This document shows, piece after piece, positions 1 through 5,969 of a stretch of DNA of 5,969 bases. A program made the position numbers and the translations under genes. This DNA comes from JACPYG01 sp964356545 (lineage in GTDB: Bacteria; Patescibacteriota; Minisyncoccia; Minisyncoccales; Staskawiczbacteraceae), in NCBI GenBank assembly GCA_964356545.1, contig CAYHHX010000030.1, forward strand, positions 1-5,969. Reading direction: 5' to 3'. Position 1 is the first letter of the stretch; every line of letters starts with the position of its first letter. Under the pieces are notes generated by a model. The model was not told the DNA's origin. It saw only the letters and a list, made by a program, of their open reading frames with translations, and made no database searches.

Positions 1-1352
1 ACAGAAACAAATTTTGTATGGTTTTTTTGATTATATGCCTGACAAATCATTTCACATACTCTTTTAGTAGCCCCCATTACAGAAGTTGGATTTACGGCTT
101 TATCTGTAGAAATAAAAATAAATTTTTCCACACCTTGCTTTAAGCTAATATTGGCCAAATTTTCTGTGCCAAAAATATTATTTTTTACAGCCTCATCTGG
201 ATTTTCTTCCATCAAGGGAACATGTTTATAAGCAGCCGCATGAAAAACAATTTTTGGCTGAAACCTTTTAAAAATTTCATTTATTTTTTCTTTATCTCTG
301 ATATCTGTAATTATCGATTGGATTTTTAAACCAGAAAAATTATTTTCTAATTCTTTTGAAATATTAAAAATACCTGTTTCGTCTTGGTCTAATAATAGAA
401 GTAAACTTGGACTAAATTTTGCTGTCTGTCTTGATAATTCAGATCCAATGGAACCTGCGGCGCCAGTAATTAAAATTACTTTATTTTTTATAAAGTTTTC
501 AATTTGTTTTGTGTTTAAATTAACTTCCTCTCTGCCCAACAAATCCTCAACATCAACATCCTTGAGATTTTTAAAAGAGACTCTGCCATCTATAACTTCG
601 CTTAATGATGGAGCAATTTTAATTTTTTTTAATCCAGCTTTCCTTCCTAATTCAATCGCTTTTTTTACTGTTGCATTTCCAGCCGAAGGAAGCGCCACAA
701 TTAGCTCTTTCACTTGATAGTTTGTTATAATTTTTGGAATATCTGAGATTTTTCCCAAAACCTTATAGCCATGAATATTTATCCCTTGCTTCATAGAACT
801 ATCATCAATAAAACCAATCGGATAATATGGACTAATTTTAGAAGAAATAATACTTCTTAAAATCTGCTCTCCGGCATCACCTGCTCCAATAATTAAAGTT
901 TTTTCTCTCTTTGACATACGGGCAGAGCCTGTAACATGAAAATAAGCCCTCTTGGAAATACGAATCCCTCCACAAAAAATAAACACTAATAAATAACTTA
1001 TAAAAAGAATAGACCTCGGGAAATTTTGAAAAGAAGGAAAATATTTTGATATAAAAATGGTAATTCCTAAAAACAAAAAAGAAATTGTAACGGCCTTAAA
1101 TAAAGATATTACCTCGTTAGTTGAAACATAAGACCACGAAAATGAGTAAAGACCCTGAAAATAAAATATAGGAATTGTAAAAATTACGGCCAAAGCAATT
1201 ATTCTTGAAATAAATGGAAAATACTGAAGCGGTATTTGACCGTCAAATCTTATTAAAAAAGCAATCAAAACCGAAACAGTTATTAAAAAAATATCTGCTA
1301 AAATAAAAAATATCGTTTTAGTTATAATCGTTTTATGAAAAAAAGAAATCAT
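1..1352 (-). CDS. Membrane-bound UDP-sugar 4,6-dehydratase, PglF/WbpM/FlaA1 (CapD-like) family, 3' end missing
   Basis: From the ATG at 1352 the frame stays open for 450 codons to the left edge, so this is the N-terminal two thirds or so of a family usually about 600-650 aa long. Residues 7-126 hold about four hydrophobic membrane segments (roughly 7-33, 43-62, 82-101, 110-126). A first Rossmann-like domain follows with GAGDAGE at 156-162. The catalytic SDR domain starts with TGAAGSIGS at 296-304 (NAD(P) loop) and has AAAYKHVPLME at 372-382 and STDKAVNPTSVMGATKR at 415-431, all hallmarks of the family. Thr416, Asp417, Lys418 and Met426 match the Thr-Asp-Lys...Met arrangement known for PglF, where Met replaces the usual Tyr. 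The known role is conversion of UDP-GlcNAc to UDP-4-keto-6-deoxy-HexNAc on the inner face of the membrane. The start overlaps the aminotransferase stop as ATGA, so coupling is likely; the aminotransferase is the expected next enzyme. The exact product is inferred. Confidence 0.93.
   Translation of the reverse strand, partial: MISFFHKTIITKTIFFILADIFLITVSVLIAFLIRFDGQIPLQYFPFISRIIALAVIFTIPIFYFQGLYSFSWSYVSTNEVISLFKAVTISFLFLGITIFISKYFPSFQNFPRSILFISYLLVFIFCGGIRISKRAYFHVTGSARMSKREKTLIIGAGDAGEQILRSIISSKISPYYPIGFIDDSSMKQGINIHGYKVLGKISDIPKIITNYQVKELIVALPSAGNATVKKAIELGRKAGLKKIKIAPSLSEVIDGRVSFKNLKDVDVEDLLGREEVNLNTKQIENFIKNKVILITGAAGSIGSELSRQTAKFSPSLLLLLDQDETGIFNISKELENNFSGLKIQSIITDIRDKEKINEIFKRFQPKIVFHAAAYKHVPLMEENPDEAVKNNIFGTENLANISLKQGVEKFIFISTDKAVNPTSVMGATKRVCEMICQAYNQKNHTKFVS
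1349..1352 (-). promoter_or_regulatory. ATGA stop-start overlap (translational coupling)
   Basis: The aminotransferase stop TGA (1351-1349) and the dehydratase start ATG (1352-1350) share bases as ATGA. There is no Shine-Dalgarno motif at normal distance; the nearest purine run, AAAAGAGA, ends about 16 bases upstream. Re-initiation by ribosomes finishing the aminotransferase is the simplest reading, and it supports this ATG as the true start. Confidence 0.75.
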
Positions 1353-2337
1353 TTTATCGTGTTAATTATCTCTTTTAAATTTTTAACTACTAAATCTATT
1401 TCCTTTTCTGCTAAATCATTAAAAAATGGTAAAGCTAATGTCCTCTTGCTTATATTTTCTGCAATAGGAAAATCCCCTTCTTTATACAAAAATTCTTTTT
1501 TATAAAAAGGTTGTAAATGTATTGTTTGAAAATAATTACTGCACTGTATTCCTCTTTTTGCCATTTCTTTTATAACTTGATTTCTTTTTTGACCTGCAAA
1601 ATTTTCAGCCAGCTTTACAACATAAACAAACCAGCTAATTTTGTTTTCTGTTTTAATATAAGGAATTTCTAAACCATCAATCGCTTTTAATTTTTTATTA
1701 TATAACTCAGCTACTCTTATTCTTTTTTTAAGAATCTCTTTTATCCTTTTCATTTGAGCTATACCTAAAGCACAACTCATTTCATCTAACCTGTAGTTAT
1801 ATCCCAATCTAATATGTTCTAACCATTTTNNNNNNNNNNNNNNNNNNNNNNNNNNNNNNNNNNNNNNNNNNNNNNNNNNNNNNNNNNNNNNNNNNNNNNN
1901 NNNNNNNNNNNNNNNNNNNNNNNNNNNNNCCAATCAGCTGGTTGAGAAAACACATCTACTGCTAAAATTGCCTTTGTTTTATTTGTAATTTTTTCTTCAA
2001 TTTTAGAAATATCAATATTTAGCGTATTTTTATCAATATCAACAAAAACCGGTTTAGCATCTTCATACAAAATACAATTTGCAGAAGCAATAAAAGAGAA
2101 TGGTGTTGTGATAACCTCGTCTCCTTTGCCAATACCTAAAGCTTTTACTATGAGATGTAAACCGCTTGTTCCACCATTTACTGCCACCGCGTGTTTAACG
2201 CCAACAAATTTAGCCATTAATTTTTCAAATTCCAAATATTTTTCGCCCAAACTTAAACGAGAAGTATTTAATACCTCCAATACCGCCATTTTTTCTTTCT
2301 CTGTTATATCTGGTTTTGATAAAGGAATTTTATACAT
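1349..2337 (-). CDS. DegT/DnrJ/EryC1/StrS-family PLP-dependent sugar aminotransferase, interrupted by an assembly gap
   Basis: This is one gene read in two pieces: 136 codons (2337-1930) before the N run, and 159 codons plus TGA (1828-1349) after it. The N-terminal part has the family opening IPLSKPDIT (residues 4-12), the PLP-phosphate loop NGGTSGLHL (54-62), TTPFSFIASANCI (77-89) and VFVDID (97-102). The C-terminal part has GYNYRLDEMSCALGIAQM, HLQPFY and FPIAENISKRTLALPFF, all typical of the sugar-aminotransferase fold. The PLP-binding lysine and the Asp that holds the pyridine nitrogen normally lie in the missing stretch and cannot be checked. The 295 visible residues against a usual 370-390 suggest about 75-95 are missing. 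The two halves are in different frames across the 100 N, but this reflects an arbitrary gap size rather than a proven frameshift. Its likely job is PglE/PseC-like transamination (usually from glutamate) of the 4-keto sugar made by the neighbouring dehydratase. It starts one base after the preceding stop, with no SD. Confidence 0.92.
1830..1929. other. Assembly gap: exactly 100 N within the aminotransferase gene
   Basis: The run is exactly 100 N, the usual placeholder for a gap of unknown or estimated size. The upstream coding piece ends on a codon boundary at 1930. The downstream piece begins with one leftover third-position base (1829). An intact gene therefore needs a gap length of 3n+2, which 100 is not. 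From the family length I expect about 225-285 missing bases. Confidence 0.97.
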
Positions 2338-2338
2338 G

Positions 2339-3265
2339 CTATTGATATAATACTATTCCTATTAACACTAACAAAATCTGTAAAAAATAACAGACGGCAA
2401 GAGTTTTCTTGGTGGAAAATCCTTTTTGTAAAAGCTTGTCATAAAAATGTGATCTATCACCCAAAAATATTGATTTCCCAGCCACAAGTCTTCTAATATT
2501 CGCATACACACCATCAAATATAGGCAAACCAATAATAAGAACCGGTCCTAAAACACTATATATATTGAAAGGCTTTGAAAATAGCATAGCCAAAACCGCC
2601 AGAATAAATCCTAAAGAATAAGCGCCGGAATCACCCATAAAAACTTTTGCCGGCGGAAAATTAAATATCAGAAAAGCTAATACAGACCCCAAGAAAATTA
2701 ATGAGACTAATAAAGCAAAACTATTACCTAAAATGAAACTTAAAAAAGCAAACCCCAACAAAGAAATAAATACTTGCCCGCCAGCAAGTCCATCCATGCC
2801 GTCTTGGTAGTTTATAGAATTAATAGAAATAAAAATATAAACAAAGCCCAATAACACAGAAATAGTAAAAACAGGTACAAAATTAAAACCAATTCCAATC
2901 ATAGATAATATTAAAGAAGGCGTAAATGTGCACACCAATAAAAGAAAAAACTTTAATAATGGTTTTATAGTGGAAATGTGCTTCCATTTTAAATCGTCAT
3001 AAAAACCAAGTAAAAATACCGGCAACATAGCTAAAAAAATTGCGACTAACTTTTCATCCAGGCTCTGGCCAAATAAAAATATCATCGTAATAGATACTGA
3101 CAAAAACATTGCAAGACCTCCTAAAAGTGGTATATTTTTTGTATGGATTTTCAAAGCATCACCTTTTGGGGTATCAACCAAAAAATTAGTTTTTTGAGAA
3201 ACTTTAATAAGAATTGGGATAATAATTATCACCACAAAAAGAGACAGTAAAAATATAAAAAACAT
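2339..3265 (-). CDS. Polyprenyl-phosphate sugar-1-phosphate transferase, WecA/MraY/WbpL (PNPT) family
   Basis: This 308-aa protein is highly hydrophobic with about ten membrane segments, in the family's size range (about 300-360 aa). The order of motifs matches the PNPT superfamily. IPLLGGLAMF (45-54) lies near the first cytoplasmic loop. The Mg-binding pair Asp90-Asp91 is in GFYDDLK. N149, N152 and D155/D158 lie in NSINYQDGMDGLAGG, and the catalytic-site loop is FMGDSG (209-214). GLPIFDGVYANIRRL (246-260) is followed by GKSIFLGDRSHFYDKL (263-278). The known reaction transfers HexNAc-1-P from a UDP-sugar to undecaprenyl phosphate, starting a lipid-linked glycan. The context argues for a glycan-initiating enzyme of the WecA/WbpL kind rather than cell-wall MraY. 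The last cytoplasmic motif is HFYD, where WecA and WbpL types usually have HLHH, so the exact substrate is uncertain. The gene follows the GNAT gene after 11 bases and precedes the aminotransferase by one. Confidence 0.93.
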   Translation of the reverse strand: MFFIFLLSLFVVIIIIPILIKVSQKTNFLVDTPKGDALKIHTKNIPLLGGLAMFLSVSITMIFLFGQSLDEKLVAIFLAMLPVFLLGFYDDLKWKHISTIKPLLKFFLLLVCTFTPSLILSMIGIGFNFVPVFTISVLLGFVYIFISINSINYQDGMDGLAGGQVFISLLGFAFLSFILGNSFALLVSLIFLGSVLAFLIFNFPPAKVFMGDSGAYSLGFILAVLAMLFSKPFNIYSVLGPVLIIGLPIFDGVYANIRRLVAGKSIFLGDRSHFYDKLLQKGFSTKKTLAVCYFLQILLVLIGIVLYQ

Positions 3266-3276
3266 ATTATTAAAAT

Positions 3277-3861
3277 TTATAATTTATAAATATAGATTCT
3301 TGATGATTTACCTTTATGAACCGTTGTATTTTTTAAAAAAGAAAATCTGTTTTTTTCGTAAAAGTTTATTGCAGGCAATAATTCCTCACCAACTAATACT
3401 TTAAAAGATTTTATATTTCTTTTTCCCATTTCAAATATAAATTCCGTAAACATTTTACCGGCAATTCCTTGCCCTTGGAATTGATTAGACACAGCCATTG
3501 TTAAAAGTTCGGCATGTGGTAATTTTTTTTCTTTGACTGGATAAAATAATGTCTCAAAAATTTTCTTTAAAAATGATACACTAAAAAACTTTTGGGAAAT
3601 TAAAACCAACGATTGAAAAAAGTATTTTTTAAGGAAATAAGAATATAGTTTGTTGATATCCGTTACGCCAGACATAAAACCAACTACGGTACTTTTCTCC
3701 TTGGCAATAATGCAATAACTAGATTCTGACTCAATAATTGCCAAATAAAGATTTTTTAAAAACGCTAATTTTAAGGTGCTTAAAAAACCTTTGTGTATTT
3801 CACTTTTATGAATTTGAGCTACTGCCAATGCATCGTTTTTATTTGCTAAACAAAAAATCAT
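3277..3861 (-). CDS. GNAT-family N-acetyltransferase, glycan-cluster type
   Basis: This 194-aa protein has the GNAT core. A conserved N-terminal HKGFLSTLKLAFLKNLYLAI stretch (23-42) is followed by beta strands IIAKEKSTVVGFMSG (51-65). The acetyl-CoA pyrophosphate loop is LLTMAVSNQFQGQGIAGKM (119-137), where Q127-x-x-G130-x-G132 fits the Q/R-x-x-G-x-G/A signature. The closing motif is AINFYEKNRFSFL (164-176). Between strands, residues 71-112 form an aromatic and basic insert with no GNAT motif; it may contact the membrane or the substrate. The family moves acetyl from acetyl-CoA to an amine. In this operon the likely acceptor is the 4-amino sugar nucleotide made by the aminotransferase (a role like PseH or PglD), but this is inferred from context only. 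The ATG overlaps the previous stop in TAATG and no SD is visible. Family assignment is secure, substrate is not. Confidence 0.88.
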   Translation of the reverse strand: MIFCLANKNDALAVAQIHKSEIHKGFLSTLKLAFLKNLYLAIIESESSYCIIAKEKSTVVGFMSGVTDINKLYSYFLKKYFFQSLVLISQKFFSVSFLKKIFETLFYPVKEKKLPHAELLTMAVSNQFQGQGIAGKMFTEFIFEMGKRNIKSFKVLVGEELLPAINFYEKNRFSFLKNTTVHKGKSSRIYIYKL

Positions 3862-3863
3862 TA
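3859..3863 (-). promoter_or_regulatory. TAATG stop-start overlap (translational coupling)
   Basis: The stop TAA (3863-3861) of the glycosyltransferase and the start ATG (3861-3859) of the acetyltransferase share one base. No purine-rich SD lies in the 12 bases upstream, so coupled re-initiation is likely. This junction fixes the acetyltransferase start. Confidence 0.7.
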
Positions 3864-5027
3864 CAGTTTTTTATTTATTAACTCTTTTGTTTTTTTATCC
3901 ATTTTGCCTAAAAGAATATTTTTATCAAACTCTTTTTCTGCTTTTTTTCTGCCAAGCATTCCCATTTGATTTGCCTTATCTAGATTTGAAATAAGATAAA
4001 TAATAGCTTCTGCTAATTTTTGATAATCTTTTGGTGGTATTAAAATGCCTGTTAACTCTGGCTCAATTGCTTCTCTGCATCCTCTAACATTAGTAGTAAT
4101 GACAGGCCTTGCCATAGCCGAAGCCTCCATGACACTATGAGGAAAACCTTCTCTATATGACGGCAACACAAATATATCCATTAAGGGGTAAAGCTCATCA
4201 ACATCGGTTCTTTCTCCTAAAAATATTACATTTTTTTCTATGCCGAAATTTTTCACAATATTTGGATTAATACTGTCTTTTTTTTGCAAATCCGATGGGC
4301 CTACTATCAAAAGTACAGAATTAGGAAATTTTATAATAACACTTTTAAATGCCTCAAAAAGTTCTAAATATCCTTTTTCTTTTACCAGCCTAGCCACAAT
4401 ACCAATCACGGGGACTCCTAAGTTAATTCCAAGATTTTTCTTTTTTTCTTTTATAAATTCCTCAGAAAATCTTATAGTATTAAACTTTACAATATCAATT
4501 CCATCTCCTATATATTCTGCTTTAGTATCTTTAATGATATTTTCTTTTTTTGCTGTTTCAAAATCTTCTTTGTTTCTAAAAAATATAAAATCTGAACATT
4601 GTGCCGCTATTTTTTCAATAAAAATAAAAAATCTTCTTTTTAAATAAGGCGTCCCCTCATGGAAATAAAAACCAAAAATAGTATTTAAAACAACTGGCAC
4701 TCTGGCCATTTTAGCTGCCAGTTGACCTAATAGTCCAGGTTTTGGAGTAAAGGTAAATACAACATCAAACTTTTCTTTTTTAAAATAAAAAAACAATTTA
4801 AAAAGAGAAATTAAATCTGAAAATGGAGTAAAAGCTTTTCTCTTAATGGTAATTTCTCTTACCATTATTCCTTCTCCTTTAATACTTTCAATCCATTTTC
4901 CAGGAGAGCAAACCGCAAAAACTGCATATCCTTTATCTTTAAAAAATCTCAACTCTGAAAGTAAAATAAATTTTAGCGTCATATCGACTGCTACTACAAA
5001 ACAGATTTTTTTCTTATAGTTTTCCAT
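3861..5027 (-). CDS. GT4-family (GT-B fold) glycosyltransferase, CapM-like
   Basis: I chose the ATG at 5027 (388 aa, beginning MENYKKK) over an in-frame TTG at 5045, because it is an ATG, the next residues enter the first beta strand (ICFVVAV), and it shortens the overlap with the upstream gene to 14 bases. The N-terminal acceptor domain has a SELRFFKDKGY segment and the CapM-like stretch KPGLLGQLAAKMARVPVVLN (96-115). The C-terminal donor domain has GDGID (174-178), GIVARLVKEKGYLEL (209-223) with Arg213 and Lys218 that bind the nucleotide-sugar phosphates, and the E-x7-E motif EGFPHSVME (Glu293, Glu301). ITTNVRGCREAI follows. These are retaining glycosyltransferase hallmarks. It probably works on the cytoplasmic face and adds a sugar to the lipid-linked glycan started by the phospho-sugar transferase two genes downstream. 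Donor and linkage cannot be told. Length and all key residues look intact. Confidence 0.92.
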   Translation of the reverse strand: MENYKKKICFVVAVDMTLKFILLSELRFFKDKGYAVFAVCSPGKWIESIKGEGIMVREITIKRKAFTPFSDLISLFKLFFYFKKEKFDVVFTFTPKPGLLGQLAAKMARVPVVLNTIFGFYFHEGTPYLKRRFFIFIEKIAAQCSDFIFFRNKEDFETAKKENIIKDTKAEYIGDGIDIVKFNTIRFSEEFIKEKKKNLGINLGVPVIGIVARLVKEKGYLELFEAFKSVIIKFPNSVLLIVGPSDLQKKDSINPNIVKNFGIEKNVIFLGERTDVDELYPLMDIFVLPSYREGFPHSVMEASAMARPVITTNVRGCREAIEPELTGILIPPKDYQKLAEAIIYLISNLDKANQMGMLGRKKAEKEFDKNILLGKMDKKTKELINKKL

Positions 5028-5940
5028 TTTTCTTACACCATTCAATTGTTTTCAATATGCCTATTTTGATATCCGTTTTATGACTCCAACTAAATTCTTT
5101 CTTTATTTTTTTAGTATCCATCGCGCTTCTTATTGTTTCTGTGGCATTAAGGTTTTTATATATGGGCTTAATTTTTGAATTAAGTAATTCTTTTGTTAAT
5201 TTAAAAATTTTGTTTAAACTAATTTCTTCATTGCTTCCTATGTTATAAATTCCTTTCTTTCCTTTTTCTGTGGCAAGAATAAATGCATCAATTACATCAT
5301 CAATATATATAAAATCTCTTGTTTGATTTCCATTGCCATAAAGAACAGGTTTTTCTTTTTTAAGAAGTTTTGTGATTATTGATGGAATAATACCGCTTTT
5401 CCATTGGCCTGGTCCATAAACATTACTCAACCTTAAAATAACAAAACCTAAATTATTTTTATTACAATAAAGTTCTATATATTTTTCTATTATTAAGTTT
5501 GCCAATCCATACAAAGATTCAGGATGAGCTAAATAATCTTCTGGTGTAGGAATCACTTTGGCATTTTCGTAAATTGCTCCGCCGCTAGAAATAAAAATTA
5601 TTTTTTTAACATTGTTTTCCCGGCAAATATCTAAAATTACTTTTGTCCTATTTAAAATATTCAAATCTTTTATAAATAGCGGATCTGTAATTTGACGCCT
5701 TAAATTTATTGCTCCGGCTAAATGATAAACAAAATCTGGCTTTTCTTTCTTGAAAATATCTTTAACCTTATCTAAACTTTCAATATTTGTTTTATAAAGT
5801 TTAACCTTAGAATTATTTTTTTTTGAGGCGCTAGTAGAAAAATCATCTATAATAACCGCGCTATGCCCCAGCCTTAAAATCGCTTCTGAAAAATGAGACC
5901 CAATGAAACCGGCTCCTCCTATTATTAAAAATTTTTTCAT
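5014..5940 (-). CDS. NAD-dependent epimerase/dehydratase (extended SDR, GalE-like) with YxxxN instead of YxxxK
   Basis: This 308-aa protein has the length of the UDP-sugar epimerase/dehydratase family (about 300-340 aa). GGAGFIGSH (8-16) is the GxxGxxG NAD loop and is followed by an acidic IIDDFS at the end of strand 2. YHLAGAINL (72-80), FISSGGAIY (116-124), ILRLSNVYGPGQW (168-180) and GNGNQTRDFIYIDDVIDA (202-219) are standard family blocks. The catalytic Tyr is Y144 in SLYGLANLIIEKY, but position 148, normally the Lys of YxxxK, is Asn (codon AAC, 5499-5497). This Lys holds the nicotinamide ribose and lowers the Tyr pKa, so activity may be changed, lost or rescued by another residue. The likely role is C4 epimerisation, or another step on a nucleotide sugar that feeds this glycan. 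It is the first gene of the visible operon. Only 29 bases of AT-rich sequence lie upstream, with no SD and no promoter I could defend; an earlier gene may lie outside the window. Confidence 0.9.
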   Translation of the reverse strand: MKKFLIIGGAGFIGSHFSEAILRLGHSAVIIDDFSTSASKKNNSKVKLYKTNIESLDKVKDIFKKEKPDFVYHLAGAINLRRQITDPLFIKDLNILNRTKVILDICRENNVKKIIFISSGGAIYENAKVIPTPEDYLAHPESLYGLANLIIEKYIELYCNKNNLGFVILRLSNVYGPGQWKSGIIPSIITKLLKKEKPVLYGNGNQTRDFIYIDDVIDAFILATEKGKKGIYNIGSNEEISLNKIFKLTKELLNSKIKPIYKNLNATETIRSAMDTKKIKKEFSWSHKTDIKIGILKTIEWCKKNGKL

Positions 5941-5969
5941 ATATTTTTTTGTAATAATTTTCTATATCA

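Noticed and set aside
448..717. Plus-strand open frame of 89 codons
   Set aside because: It lies wholly inside the dehydratase gene on the other strand, which has clear family motifs; its own product is low-complexity and resembles nothing.
1349..1933. Reading the aminotransferase as two genes or as a frameshifted pseudogene
   Set aside because: The frame change falls exactly across the N run, whose length is a placeholder. Both flanks match consecutive parts of one DegT-family protein.
2108..2350. Plus-strand open frame of 80 codons
   Set aside because: It is antisense to the well-conserved N-terminal part of the aminotransferase and has no recognisable domain.
3266..3300. AT-rich repeat of the TTATAAATTATAA kind, as a possible promoter or terminator between the GNAT and transferase genes
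   Set aside because: The spacer is only 11 bases and the repeat is mostly the last codons of the GNAT gene; there is no GC stem, no T-run terminator and no convincing -35/-10 pair.
4240..4647. Plus-strand open frame of 135 codons
   Set aside because: It is antisense to the glycosyltransferase donor domain. It is rich in Phe, Ser and Ile, as expected from reading AT-rich coding DNA backwards, and shows no family motif.
5028..5045. Upstream TTG start adding six residues to the glycosyltransferase
   Set aside because: TTG is a poor start here, it lengthens the overlap with the epimerase to 32 bases, and the extra residues are not part of the fold; the ATG at 5027 is preferred.
5941..5969. Promoter in the right-edge leader
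   Set aside because: Only 29 bases are visible. TATAGA resembles a -10 box, but in DNA this AT-rich that is expected by chance and no -35 region is in view.

Overview
The window is one polysaccharide or protein-glycan biosynthesis gene cluster. Six genes all lie on the minus strand and are packed end to end (transcribed from right to left), so they very probably form a single operon. The DNA is AT-rich (about 30% GC by eye). Stop codons TAA, TAG and TGA all appear and tryptophan is TGG, so the genetic code looks standard. None of the six starts has a good Shine-Dalgarno sequence. An AT-rich bacterium with weak SD use fits, for example a Patescibacteria/CPR or Bacteroidota lineage, but the taxon is a guess from composition and gene style only. 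A run of 100 N bases shows that this is scaffolded draft, probably metagenomic, sequence.

In order of transcription the genes are: (1) 5940-5014, an extended-SDR NAD-dependent epimerase/dehydratase with Asn where the YxxxK lysine should be; (2) 5027-3861, a GT4-type glycosyltransferase; (3) 3861-3277, a GNAT N-acetyltransferase; (4) 3265-2339, a polytopic WecA/MraY-like phospho-sugar transferase; (5) 2337-1349, a DegT/PglE-type PLP sugar aminotransferase interrupted by the N gap; (6) 1352 to the left edge, a membrane-bound PglF/WbpM/FlaA1-type UDP-sugar 4,6-dehydratase whose C-terminus lies outside the window. Neighbours overlap by 14, 1 and 4 bases or are separated by 11 and 1 bases.

Inferred pathway: the dehydratase (6) makes a UDP-4-keto-6-deoxy-HexNAc, the aminotransferase (5) converts it to a 4-amino sugar, and the GNAT (3) could acetylate that amine, giving a bacillosamine-like or related sugar. 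The phospho-sugar transferase (4) would load a sugar-1-phosphate onto undecaprenyl phosphate, and the GT4 enzyme (2) would add the next sugar, possibly one supplied by the SDR (1). Each family assignment is strong. The exact sugar and the final glycan (O-antigen, capsule or glycoprotein) cannot be read from the sequence.

No CRISPR, tRNA, rRNA, IS element, phage gene or terminator was seen, and there is no intergenic stretch longer than 29 bases. I see no clearly new system. The points most worth a second look are the missing lysine in the SDR, the HFYD version of the C-terminal motif in the phospho-sugar transferase, the GNAT in the acetyltransferase role, and the collapsed assembly gap that hides the PLP lysine.
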